Shown: in pieces, positions 45,174-52,801 of the stretch
Layout of the letters: every line of letters begins with the position of its first letter
How positions within the stretch are numbered: the stretch's first letter is position 1
Source: Pseudomonas sp. PB106
GTDB taxonomy: Bacteria > Pseudomonadota > Gammaproteobacteria > Pseudomonadales > Pseudomonadaceae
Assembly: GCF_009764645.1 (NCBI RefSeq)
Contig: NZ_RWIM01000070.1
Location: forward strand, 62,001 to 126,000
Direction: 5' to 3'
DNA: 64,000 nt
The notes under the pieces: model-generated
What the model saw: only the letters and a program-made list of their open reading frames with translations
Databases searched by the model: none
What the model was told of the DNA's origin: nothing
Position numbers and translations under genes: made by a program

Positions 45174-47177
45174 TCAGCCTTGGGAGGTGGTAATCCGCCA
45201 AATCCCGAACGGCTGATACGCCGGGTCTATGCGCATGAACTGGTATTTGCCATGCCAGTCCCAGCGATGGCCGTTCATCAAATCCTCACCATGGGTCGTC
45301 GCATCGTCCGGCAGGCCCATTTCCCACAGTGGCAGTTCAAAATTCGCTTCCTGCACGTTGTGCGGATCGAGGCTGACCGCCACCAGAATGAAATTGCTGC
45401 CGTCGGCGCTGCGCTTGCCGAAGTAGAGAATGTTGTCGTTCCACGCGTTGTAGACCTTCAGGCCCAAATGCGTGTGCAGCGCCGGGTTCTGGCGGCGGAT
45501 GCGGTTGAGTTGGGCGATCTCGGCGATGATGTTGCCGGGCGCAGTGAAGTCGCGGACGCGGATCTCGTATTTCTCCGAATCGAGGTATTCCTCCTTGCCT
45601 GGCACCGGCGCCGCTTCGCACAGTTCGAACCCCGAATACATGCCCCACAGGCCCGAGCCCATGGTCGCCAGCGCCGCGCGGATCAAAAATCCCGGGCGCC
45701 CGGATTCGTGGAGGAACGCCGGGTTGATGTCCGGGGTGTTGACGAAGAAATTCGGCCGGTAGCATTCGCGCCACGGTGACTCATTCAGCTCAGTGAAGTA
45801 CGTCGCCAGTTCAGCCTTGGTGTTGCGCCAGGTGAAATAGGTGTAGCTCTGCGTGTAACCGACCTTGCCCAGACGCGCCATCATCGCCGGCGTAGTGAAC
45901 GCTTCGGCGAGGAAGATCACTTCCGGGTGCAGCGCGCGCACGTCGGCAATCAGCCACTGCCAGAACGGCAGCGGTTTGGTGTGCGGGTTGTCGACGCGGA
46001 AGATCTTCACGCCCTCCTCGACCCAACCAATGACGATGTCACGCAGTTCGACCCACAAGCTCGGAATCGCGTCCGGCGCATAGAAGTCGACGTTGACGAT
46101 GTCCTGGTACTTCTTCGGCGGGTTTTCTGCGTATTTGATCGTGCCGTCCGGGCGCCAGTTGAACCAGCCCGGATGCTGCTTGAGCCACGGGTGATCCTGC
46201 GAACACTGAATGGCGAAATCGAGGGCGATTTCCAGACCATGATCGGCAGCGGCGGCGACCAGTCGGCGGAAGTCTTCGCGGGTGCCGAGTTGCGAGTGAA
46301 TGGCCTCGTGCCCGCCCTCCTCGCTGCCGATGGCATAAGGGCTGCCCGGATCATCCGGACCGGCAGTCAGGGAATTATTGCGGCCCTTGCGATGGGCGCG
46401 ACCGATTGGATGAATCGGCGTGAAGTACAACACGTCGAAGCCCATGTCCTGAATCATCGGCAGACGCGAGTGCACGTCATTAAAAGTGCCGTGACGGCGG
46501 GGATCATCGGTGATCGAGCGCGGAAACAGCTCGTACCAACTGGCAAACTCGGCCAGTTCGCGCTCGACGTCCATCGGGTATTCGGGGCTGACGCTCAGGT
46601 ACGCGCGGTGATCGGCCTCAGCCATCAACTGCGCACTGCGCGAGTGCAGAAACAGCGCAACCTGCTCGGTTTCGAGCAGGCCGGAGAGCTCATGGTGCAA
46701 TGCAGCCAGTTGCTCACTGAGCTGACCTTCGCTGCGTTCGGCGGCTTGTTGCACCATCGTCCGGCCTTCCTGCAGTTCCAGCGACACGGGCACGGCGGCA
46801 GTGTGCTTCTTCTCCAGTTCGTACTGGAAACTGGCGAAGTGGTCGATCCACGCTTCGATGCAATAGAGGTAGCGGCCCTGATGTTCGGGGCGGAACTGGC
46901 CTTGCCAGCCGTTGTTGCCCTGATCGGACATGACTTCGCTCTGCCATGCCTCCTCGCCCTCCTCACGCCAGCGGATGCGCACGGCGAGCTTGTCGTGGCC
47001 ATCGGCGAATACTTTGCTGGTGACCACCACTTCGCGCCCGGCAATCGACTTCACGGCAAATTGCCCGTCATCGAGGGTCGGCATGGTGTTTTCAATGGCA
47101 ATGCGCGGCAGCAACAGCGCCTGCGACAGTGGAATGTGCGGGTTGTAGCTCAGCTCTGAGGGTTTTTCAGCAGTCAT
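45174..47177 (-). CDS. glgE: Alpha-1,4-glucan:maltose-1-phosphate maltosyltransferase GlgE
   Basis: This is a 667-residue GH13_3 enzyme. Motifs: LPRIAIENTMPTLDDGQFAV at the start, DVLYFTPIHPIGRAHRKGRN (GlgE hallmark), LEIALDFAIQCSQDHPWL, GVKIFRVDNPHTKPLPFWQW (nucleophile Asp) and VIFLAEAFTTPAMM (acid Glu). It extends alpha-glucan with maltose units from maltose-1-phosphate. The start at 47177 is chosen because AAGGAG lies 9 bases upstream; an extended frame to 47360 lacks support. The proline-rich peptide gene is divergent. Confidence 0.95.
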   Translation of the reverse strand: MTAEKPSELSYNPHIPLSQALLLPRIAIENTMPTLDDGQFAVKSIAGREVVVTSKVFADGHDKLAVRIRWREEGEEAWQSEVMSDQGNNGWQGQFRPEHQGRYLYCIEAWIDHFASFQYELEKKHTAAVPVSLELQEGRTMVQQAAERSEGQLSEQLAALHHELSGLLETEQVALFLHSRSAQLMAEADHRAYLSVSPEYPMDVERELAEFASWYELFPRSITDDPRRHGTFNDVHSRLPMIQDMGFDVLYFTPIHPIGRAHRKGRNNSLTAGPDDPGSPYAIGSEEGGHEAIHSQLGTREDFRRLVAAAADHGLEIALDFAIQCSQDHPWLKQHPGWFNWRPDGTIKYAENPPKKYQDIVNVDFYAPDAIPSLWVELRDIVIGWVEEGVKIFRVDNPHTKPLPFWQWLIADVRALHPEVIFLAEAFTTPAMMARLGKVGYTQSYTYFTWRNTKAELATYFTELNESPWRECYRPNFFVNTPDINPAFLHESGRPGFLIRAALATMGSGLWGMYSGFELCEAAPVPGKEEYLDSEKYEIRVRDFTAPGNIIAEIAQLNRIRRQNPALHTHLGLKVYNAWNDNILYFGKRSADGSNFILVAVSLDPHNVQEANFELPLWEMGLPDDATTHGEDLMNGHRWDWHGKYQFMRIDPAYQPFGIWRITTSQG

Positions 47178-47393
47178 TGAGCATCTCTCCTTAACGCCCC
47201 AAGGACGCTCTTGTGCCGGACCAGTATTCGCAAAAAGGCGCCTGCCCGGAATGAACTCACTTAGGTTCCGAGCGACCGCCGCCGGGAAAAGTTCAGATGA
47301 AATTGCTGCGTCAGAAAAGCGGATCGAATTCCGTGCAGGGTGGTCAATCCACTTAAGCACTTCTCACGCCATGTGCCACACGGAGGTCTACTG

Positions 47394-47552
47394 ATGAATA
47401 TCCCGATCCCGGCTGAAACCCCTGATCCGAACATCGACAAACCCACCTTGCCCGAGACCGAGCCGCGGCCGATTCCCGAGCAGGAACCACCGGGCACCAC
47501 GCCACCACCGAAAGAAGAACCGCCGAGCACGATGCCCCCGGTCATCGTTTAA
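47394..47552 (+). CDS. 52-aa proline-rich peptide
   Basis: The gene has a strong ribosome site (GGAGG, 7 bases before the ATG) and encodes MNIPIPAETPDPNIDKP followed by Pro/Glu/Thr-rich sequence to PPVIV. About a third of residues are proline. It has no signal peptide or TM segment and is probably disordered. It lies divergent from glgE and directly before a palindromic repeat. I do not know a function. Confidence 0.65.
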   Translation: MNIPIPAETPDPNIDKPTLPETEPRPIPEQEPPGTTPPPKEEPPSTMPPVIV

Positions 47553-47554
47553 CT

Positions 47555-47620
47555 GATCGTTCCCACGCTCCGCGTGGGAATGCAGCCCGGGACGCTCCGC
47601 GTCCCAAAGCGGACGCAGAG
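47555..47620. repeat. Tandem hairpin repeat (TTCCCACGC family)
   Basis: Two perfect hairpins follow each other: TTCCCACGC-TCC-GCGTGGGAA and GGGACGC-TCC-GCGTCCC. They start directly after the proline-rich peptide gene and may act as its terminator. A related, larger inverted copy lies at 55060-55170. Confidence 0.75.
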
Positions 47621-47656
47621 CATCCATTGAGGCAGTCCCGCAGACCGGGGGAACAA

Positions 47657-48169
47657 TCAATGGTCATCCGTCTTCTGCTCTTCCTTTTCAAACAGCTTCA
47701 CGATCTTCGGCATCACGCTGAAAATCGCCAGCGCCAGAAAAGTGCTGAGCAGCGCCGTCGCCTCTTTGCCCAATCCCGCCGCGACACCAATGGCCGCCGT
47801 CATCCACAGCCCGGCAGCCGTGGTCAGGCCTTTGACATGCCCTTCATCGCCTTCATGGTTTTTCAGAATAGTCCCGGCACCGAGAAAACCGATCCCGGCA
47901 ATCACCCCCTGCACCACACGGCTCATCGCGTCGGATTCGGCGCCGGAAGTCTGCGGCACCAGCACGAACAGCGCCGCGCCGAGCGCCACCAGCATGTGCG
48001 TGCGCACCCCGGCGGCCTTACCTTTGTGCTCGCGCTCAAAACCCAGAATCCCGCCTAGCACAGCCGCCATCAGTAAACGCACGGTAATCCGCGTCATCTG
48101 CGAAGCATCGCCAATGTCGGCGAACTCCGCTTGCAGGGTTTCCCAGACTTCTTGCCACCACGCATTCAT
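47657..48169 (-). CDS. MgtC/SapB family membrane protein
   Basis: The 170-residue protein has 4-5 hydrophobic helices. Hallmarks are ITVRLLMAAVLGGILGFERE, KAAGVRTHMLVALGAALFVL, VVQGVIAGIGFLGAGTILKN and TTAAGLWMTAAIGVAAGLG, the conserved core of the MgtC family. It lacks the C-terminal ACT-like domain of long MgtC proteins. Members are linked to magnesium limitation and virulence by modulating ATPases; the short SapB type is less studied. AAGGA precedes the ATG. Confidence 0.9.
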   Translation of the reverse strand: MNAWWQEVWETLQAEFADIGDASQMTRITVRLLMAAVLGGILGFEREHKGKAAGVRTHMLVALGAALFVLVPQTSGAESDAMSRVVQGVIAGIGFLGAGTILKNHEGDEGHVKGLTTAAGLWMTAAIGVAAGLGKEATALLSTFLALAIFSVMPKIVKLFEKEEQKTDDH

Positions 48170-48293
48170 CGTGCAGTCCTTGTTTTTGGCTCGATAGACG
48201 ATGGACAGCGGCGACCATTAATCAGTTGCGCAGAACGATCAGCGCAGCGTGCGCCCTAACCTTTCAGGCACCCCTAAAAAAGGACTGAACCCC

Positions 48294-48542
48294 ATGTCAC
48301 TTCGAGTCGATGAATCCAATCCCGAACAGAAAGTGTGTTTTTTCACGGTCGAGAATGGCGAGGAAATTCGCATCTGCGACACCCTGGAAGTCCGCACGGA
48401 TAGCGAAAAATCCATGTCGTTCGTGGAAATCGAAGGCCGGCGCGTCTACATCACCGAATCCGAAGCTGACGCATTGACCGTCGCCGGTGCCAAGGATGGT
48501 CGCAAACACTTGAAGGCCGACGAGAGTGATTCGGTGATTTGA
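48294..48542 (+). CDS. Small DUF3203-like protein
   Basis: This 82-residue soluble protein (MSLRVDESNPEQKVCFFTVE) has alternating beta strands (MSFVEIEGRRVYITESEADA) and a polar C-terminus. It resembles the pseudomonad DUF3203 family of about 80 residues, which has no known function; the family call is from memory. AAGGA lies 9 bases before the ATG, and a terminator follows at 48563. Confidence 0.65.
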   Translation: MSLRVDESNPEQKVCFFTVENGEEIRICDTLEVRTDSEKSMSFVEIEGRRVYITESEADALTVAGAKDGRKHLKADESDSVI

Positions 48543-48562
48543 CTGACCCTGATCAACACCCC

Positions 48563-48596
48563 GCGCAAACGTCTGCGATAGGCGTTTGCGCCTTTG
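48563..48596 (+). terminator. Hairpin terminator
   Basis: A perfect 9-bp stem (GCGCAAACG/CGTTTGCGC) is followed by CTTTGCC, 20 bases after the DUF3203-like stop. Confidence 0.65.
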
Positions 48597-48731
48597 CCTG
48601 CGGGCTGCTTCAAGTTGTCGCAGGCGCTACGCAAAATCCCGTCTGATCCGCTTTTTATTGAAATACCTGAGTCTGTTATGCAAACAGATCGACGCTCATA
48701 GTGCTCTGGCCTGATGGAGGCTGATGAGCGA

Positions 48732-50168
48732 ATGACCATGAGCGAACAAATCCCCGTCCGAACCGTAGAAGCGTCTCCAACGATAAAGAGCATTCCCGCA
48801 CGCCCAATGAAGGCGACGGCAAAATCCAGCGACAACCAGATCCACACCCGCAGTTTCACCGGCCTGTTTCGTACTCTGCGCCTGAGCGGTGCGGGATTCC
48901 TCTTTCTGTTGTTCTTCGGCACGGTATGGTTGAACTGGGGCGGCCGTCAGGCGGTGCTCTGGGATCTCTCCGAAAGCAAATTCCATATCTTCGGCGCGAC
49001 GTTCTGGCCGCAGGATTTCATTCTGTTGTCAGCGCTGCTGATCATTGCCGCGTTCGGGCTGTTCGCCATTACCGTGTTCGCCGGACGGGTCTGGTGCGGC
49101 TACACCTGCCCGCAGAGTTCGTGGACATGGATTTTCATGTGGTGCGAGAAGGTCACCGAAGGCGAGCGCAACCAGCGAATCAAGCTGCAAGCCGCACCGT
49201 GGAGCCTGAACAAACTGGCCCGCCGCGCCGCGAAGCACACGCTGTGGCTGGCAATCAGTGTGCTGACCGGCCTGACCTTTGTTGGCTACTTCACGCCGAT
49301 CCGGCCATTGGCCGAAGAACTGCTGACCTTGCAAATCGGCGGAGTCAGCCTGTTCTGGGTGCTGTTTTTCACCGCCGCGACTTACATCAACGCCGGTTGG
49401 CTGCGCGAAGCGGTGTGCATGCACATGTGCCCGTATGCGCGGTTCCAGAGTGTGATGTTCGACAAGGACACCCTGACGATTTCCTATGACGTCGCCCGTG
49501 GCGAAAACCGTGGCCCGCGCAAACGCGACGTGAAACCGCTCGAAGCTGGTCTGGGTGATTGCATCGACTGCCAGTTGTGCGTGCAGGTCTGCCCGACCGG
49601 CATCGACATCCGCGACGGTTTGCAGATGGAATGCATCGGTTGCGCGGCGTGCATCGACGCCTGTGATTCGATCATGGACAAAATGAACTACCCCCGCGGT
49701 TTGATCCGCTACAGTTCCGAGCGCGAATTGCAGGGTGGCAAAACGCACCTGCTGCGACCGCGGCTGATTGGCTACACATTTGTGCTGCTGGCAATGATCG
49801 GCGCGCTGGCCCTGGCACTGGTCGAACGGCCAATGGTCTCGCTGGACGTGACCAAGGATCGCGGTCTGTTCCGCGAAAACGGTCAGGGCCAGATCGAGAA
49901 CATCTACACCCTCAAAGTCATCAACAAGACCCAGCAGCGCCAGGATTACCGCTTGAGCCTCGTCGATGGCGATGGCTTCCAGTTGCAAGGCAAAACCGAG
50001 CTGAGCCTGGGGCCCGGCGAAATTGTCGATGTGCCGGTGTCGGTGGCAATGACGACAGAACGTCCGAGCAGCAGTTCGCAGACCTTGAGTTTCAAGATTG
50101 CCGACAGCGATGAACCTGAGGTTTATAGCGTGGCGAAGAGCAGGTTTGTGGCGCCGATGAATCGTTGA
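48732..50168 (+). CDS. ccoG: Cytochrome c oxidase accessory protein CcoG (RdxA/FixG)
   Basis: The protein has about 478 residues and is predicted to be an inner-membrane ferredoxin-like protein. It has TM helices near LSGAGFLFLLFFGTVWLNW and ILLSALLIIAAFGLFAITVF. The conserved VWCGYTCPQSSWTWIFMW and CMHMCPYARFQSVM come next, then two 4Fe-4S motifs (CIDCQLCVQVCP and CIGCAACIDACD), and a C-terminal Ig-like periplasmic domain. CcoG reduces copper during cbb3 oxidase assembly. No ccoNOPQ or ccoHIS genes are nearby, so this is an orphan copy. The ATG at 48732 follows GGAGG by 11 bases; 48738 and 48714 are alternatives. Confidence 0.9.
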   Translation: MTMSEQIPVRTVEASPTIKSIPARPMKATAKSSDNQIHTRSFTGLFRTLRLSGAGFLFLLFFGTVWLNWGGRQAVLWDLSESKFHIFGATFWPQDFILLSALLIIAAFGLFAITVFAGRVWCGYTCPQSSWTWIFMWCEKVTEGERNQRIKLQAAPWSLNKLARRAAKHTLWLAISVLTGLTFVGYFTPIRPLAEELLTLQIGGVSLFWVLFFTAATYINAGWLREAVCMHMCPYARFQSVMFDKDTLTISYDVARGENRGPRKRDVKPLEAGLGDCIDCQLCVQVCPTGIDIRDGLQMECIGCAACIDACDSIMDKMNYPRGLIRYSSERELQGGKTHLLRPRLIGYTFVLLAMIGALALALVERPMVSLDVTKDRGLFRENGQGQIENIYTLKVINKTQQRQDYRLSLVDGDGFQLQGKTELSLGPGEIVDVPVSVAMTTERPSSSSQTLSFKIADSDEPEVYSVAKSRFVAPMNR

Positions 50169-50191
50169 TCCCTTAGACTGCGGCGCGGCCA

Positions 50192-50263
50192 TTCGCGAGC
50201 AAGTCGAAGCGTCGCTCCCACAGTTGAATGCATTGCAATGTGGGAGCGAGCTTGCTCGCGAAG
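50192..50263. repeat. REPIN, type B, left arm disrupted
   Basis: The right arm is canonical type B. The left arm reads TTCGCGAGCAAG-TCGAAGCG-TCGCTCCCACA, with about eight extra bases splitting the palindrome, and the spacer is short. It lies between ccoG and the MocR-type gene. Confidence 0.75.
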
Positions 50264-50307
50264 ACAGACAACCCGGTCTCCCAGAATGAAACCAACCCGG
50301 ACCCAAG

Positions 50308-51717
50308 ATGAAACGCTACGAAAAATTCGCCGACGACATCGCTGAACTGATCCGCTCCGGCGTGCTTGGCCCCGGCCAACGCGTGCCCTCGGTGCGCTAC
50401 GCCAGCCAGACCTACGGCGTCAGCCCGTCCACGGTGTTTCAGGCCTATTACCTGCTCGAACGTCGCGGCCTGATTCGCGCGCGGCCGCGTTCCGGTTACT
50501 TCGTCAACACCCACGCGCCGAGCCCGTTTTCGGAGCCGGTGATCAGCAGCCACGTCAGCGACTCCACCGAAGTCGACGTCAGCGAACTGGTGTTCTCGGT
50601 GCTGGATTCGATTAAAGACCCGAACACCGTGCCGTTTGGCTCGGCGTTCCCCAGCCCGACGCTGTTCCCGTTGCAACGGCTGTCGCGCTCACTGGCCAGC
50701 GCCGCCCGCGAGATGGACCCGCGCATGGTCGTCACCGACATGTCGCCGGGCAACCCGCAACTGCGTCGACAGATCGCCCTGCGCTACATGGTTGGCGGCC
50801 TGATGCTGCCGATGGAAGAACTGCTGATCACCAACGGCGCGCTTGAAGCGCTGAACCTGTGCCTGCAAGCGGTGACCGAGCCAGGCGATCTGGTCGCCAT
50901 CGAAGCCCCGGCGTTCTACGCCAGCCTGCAAGTGCTGGAACGACTGAAACTCAAAGCCGTGGAAATCCCCGTGCACCCGCGCGATGGCATCGACCTCGGC
51001 GTGCTCGCGCAAACCCTCGAACGCCACCCGATCAAGGCCTGCTGGTGCATGACCAGTTTCCAGAACCCGATGGGCGCGACCATGCCCGAGGCGAAAAAAC
51101 AGGAACTGGTCGAACTGCTGCGCCGCCATCAGGTGCCGCTGATCGAAGACGACGTCTACGCCGAACTCTATTACGGCCAACACGCGCCGAAACCGGCCAA
51201 GGCTTTCGACACCGAAGGTCTGGTGATGCACTGCGGTTCGTTCGCCAAGAGCCTCGCGCCTGGCTATCGCATCGGCTGGGTGGCGGCCGGACGCTACGCG
51301 CAGAAAATCGAGCGATTGAAACTGATGACCTCGCTGTGCGCCTCAATGCCGGCACAAGCGGCGATTGCTGACTATCTGCAACACGGCGGCTACGACCGGC
51401 ATCTGCGCAAATTGCGTTATGCACTGGAAGAACAGCAGAGCGCCATGCTTGCCGCCATCGCCCGCTATTTCCCGGCGCAGACGCGGGTCAGCCAACCGGC
51501 GGGCGGCTACTTTCTGTGGCTGGAATTGCCGGCGCAGATGGATTCGCTGAAGTTGTTTCAGATGGCGTTGGCGCAAGGCATCAGCATCGCGCCGGGGCCG
51601 ATCTTCTCGCCGACCCAGCGGTTCAGGAATTGTATTCGCCTGAACTATGGCAGCCCGTGGACCGAGGATTCGGAAAAGGCCATGGAGACGTTGGGGCGGA
51701 TTGTGCGGTCGTTCTGA
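50308..51717 (+). CDS. MocR-type transcriptional regulator (GntR HTH + aminotransferase fold)
   Basis: The 469-residue protein has a GntR winged helix (residues 1-70: GPGQRVPSVRYASQTYGVSP, ending RPRSGYFVN). A PLP-dependent fold-type I domain follows, with GNPQLRRQIALRYMVGGL, LITNGALEALNLCLQAV, MTSFQNPMGATMP and HCGSFAKSLAPGYRIGWVAA, where the Lys should bind PLP. MocR/PdxR proteins sense vitamin B6 or amino compounds and usually regulate a divergent or adjacent gene. No obvious target is next to it; ccoG upstream is on the same strand. Confidence 0.92.
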   Translation: MKRYEKFADDIAELIRSGVLGPGQRVPSVRYASQTYGVSPSTVFQAYYLLERRGLIRARPRSGYFVNTHAPSPFSEPVISSHVSDSTEVDVSELVFSVLDSIKDPNTVPFGSAFPSPTLFPLQRLSRSLASAAREMDPRMVVTDMSPGNPQLRRQIALRYMVGGLMLPMEELLITNGALEALNLCLQAVTEPGDLVAIEAPAFYASLQVLERLKLKAVEIPVHPRDGIDLGVLAQTLERHPIKACWCMTSFQNPMGATMPEAKKQELVELLRRHQVPLIEDDVYAELYYGQHAPKPAKAFDTEGLVMHCGSFAKSLAPGYRIGWVAAGRYAQKIERLKLMTSLCASMPAQAAIADYLQHGGYDRHLRKLRYALEEQQSAMLAAIARYFPAQTRVSQPAGGYFLWLELPAQMDSLKLFQMALAQGISIAPGPIFSPTQRFRNCIRLNYGSPWTEDSEKAMETLGRIVRSF

Positions 51718-51739
51718 CAGATTGATGGGCCGCTAATGA

Positions 51740-51838
51740 CCCCATCGCTGGCAAGCCAGCTCCCACAGGGATCATCAGCGTACACAAATAGTGTGGGCTA
51801 CCAAGAAACCTGTGGGAGCTGGCTTGCCAGCGATGGGG
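51740..51838. repeat. REPIN, type A
   Basis: Inverted arms of the GGGAGCTGGCTTGCCAG type, extended by GGGGCC-like ends, fill the gap between the convergent MocR-type and SDR genes. Confidence 0.85.
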
Positions 51839-51866
51839 CCGGCACTTCCCACACATCTTTAGAAAG

Positions 51867-52613
51867 TTAACGCCCACCCCCCAAATCAACAAACGTCCCC
51901 GTCGCATACGAAGCCTTGTCCGACAGCAACCAGACAATCGCTTCCGCCACTTCGTCCGGGCGTCCGCCTCGGGCCATTGGGATGGCCGACTCCAGTTTGC
52001 TGACCCGGTCCGGGTCGCCGCTCAAGGCGTGGAAATCGGTGTAGATATACCCCGGGCGCACGGCGTTGACGCGAATCCCCTCGCCCGCGACTTCCTTGGA
52101 CAAGCCGATGGTGAAGGTGTCGAGCGCGCCTTTGGAGGCGGCGTAATCGACGTATTCATTTGGTGAGCCGAGGCGCGATGCCACCGACGAAACGTTAACG
52201 ATGCTGCCGCCCTGCCCGCCATGCTTGGGCGACATGCGCAGGATCGCATGCTTGGCGCAGAGGATCGGCGCCAGCACATTGGTTTTCATGATTTTGAGGA
52301 TGCGGAATTCGGACATTTCGTCGACCCGCGACTTTTGCCCGACGGTGCCAGCGTTGTTCACCAGCGCGGTGACCCGACCCAGTTCGGTGTCGACCCGGTG
52401 AAACAATGCGATGACTTCATCTTCGATGCTGACGTCGGCGCGCACCGCGATGGCTTGTGCGCCCAAGGCCCGGACTTGTTCCAGCACGCTTTGCGCGGCT
52501 TGTTCATCCGACTGATAGTTGATGCAGATCCGATATCCCTGCTCGGCAGCCAACAACGCCGTAGCGGCGCCAATCCCGCGCCCGCCACCGGTGATCACAA
52601 TGACTTTATCCAT
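51867..52613 (-). CDS. SDR family oxidoreductase
   Basis: The 248-residue Rossmann enzyme carries the cofactor motif VIVITGGGRGIGAATALLA, the NNAG motif (ALVNNAGTVG), the catalytic Ser in VNVSSVASRLG, the YxxxK pair in YVDYAASKGALD and the C-terminal TGTFVDLGGGR. It resembles glucose/3-oxoacyl-ACP-type reductases. The start at 52613 is preceded by AAAGG; an extended frame runs into the neighbouring REPIN. The substrate is unknown. Confidence 0.92.
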   Translation of the reverse strand: MDKVIVITGGGRGIGAATALLAAEQGYRICINYQSDEQAAQSVLEQVRALGAQAIAVRADVSIEDEVIALFHRVDTELGRVTALVNNAGTVGQKSRVDEMSEFRILKIMKTNVLAPILCAKHAILRMSPKHGGQGGSIVNVSSVASRLGSPNEYVDYAASKGALDTFTIGLSKEVAGEGIRVNAVRPGYIYTDFHALSGDPDRVSKLESAIPMARGGRPDEVAEAIVWLLSDKASYATGTFVDLGGGR

Positions 52614-52710
52614 GCTGGCCTTTCCCCCAAATGCACACGTAACAGTCGGGGGGAAGAATAACCGCCATTGGCGGGTTTTGCATGGAGTCTGTGGTGTCTG
52701 GGCAGGCGCC

Positions 52711-52783
52711 TTCGCGAGCAAGCTCGCTGCCACAGGTTAGGTGGCGTTCACACAGCCAATGTGGCAGCGAGCTTGCTCGCGAA
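52711..52783. repeat. REPIN, type B variant
   Basis: The arms match type B with a paired change (GCTGCCACA / TGTGGCAGC in place of GCTCCCACA / TGTGGGAGC), so the stem stays paired. It lies between the SDR and the MHYT-GGDEF-EAL genes. Confidence 0.8.
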
Positions 52784-52801
52784 TAGCGATAACGCGGTCG
52801 C

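Noticed and set aside
48543..48731. Anr/FNR box before ccoG
   Set aside because: A TTGAC...ATCAA pair is present near 48540-48555 but the spacing (18 rather than 14 bases overall) is wrong.
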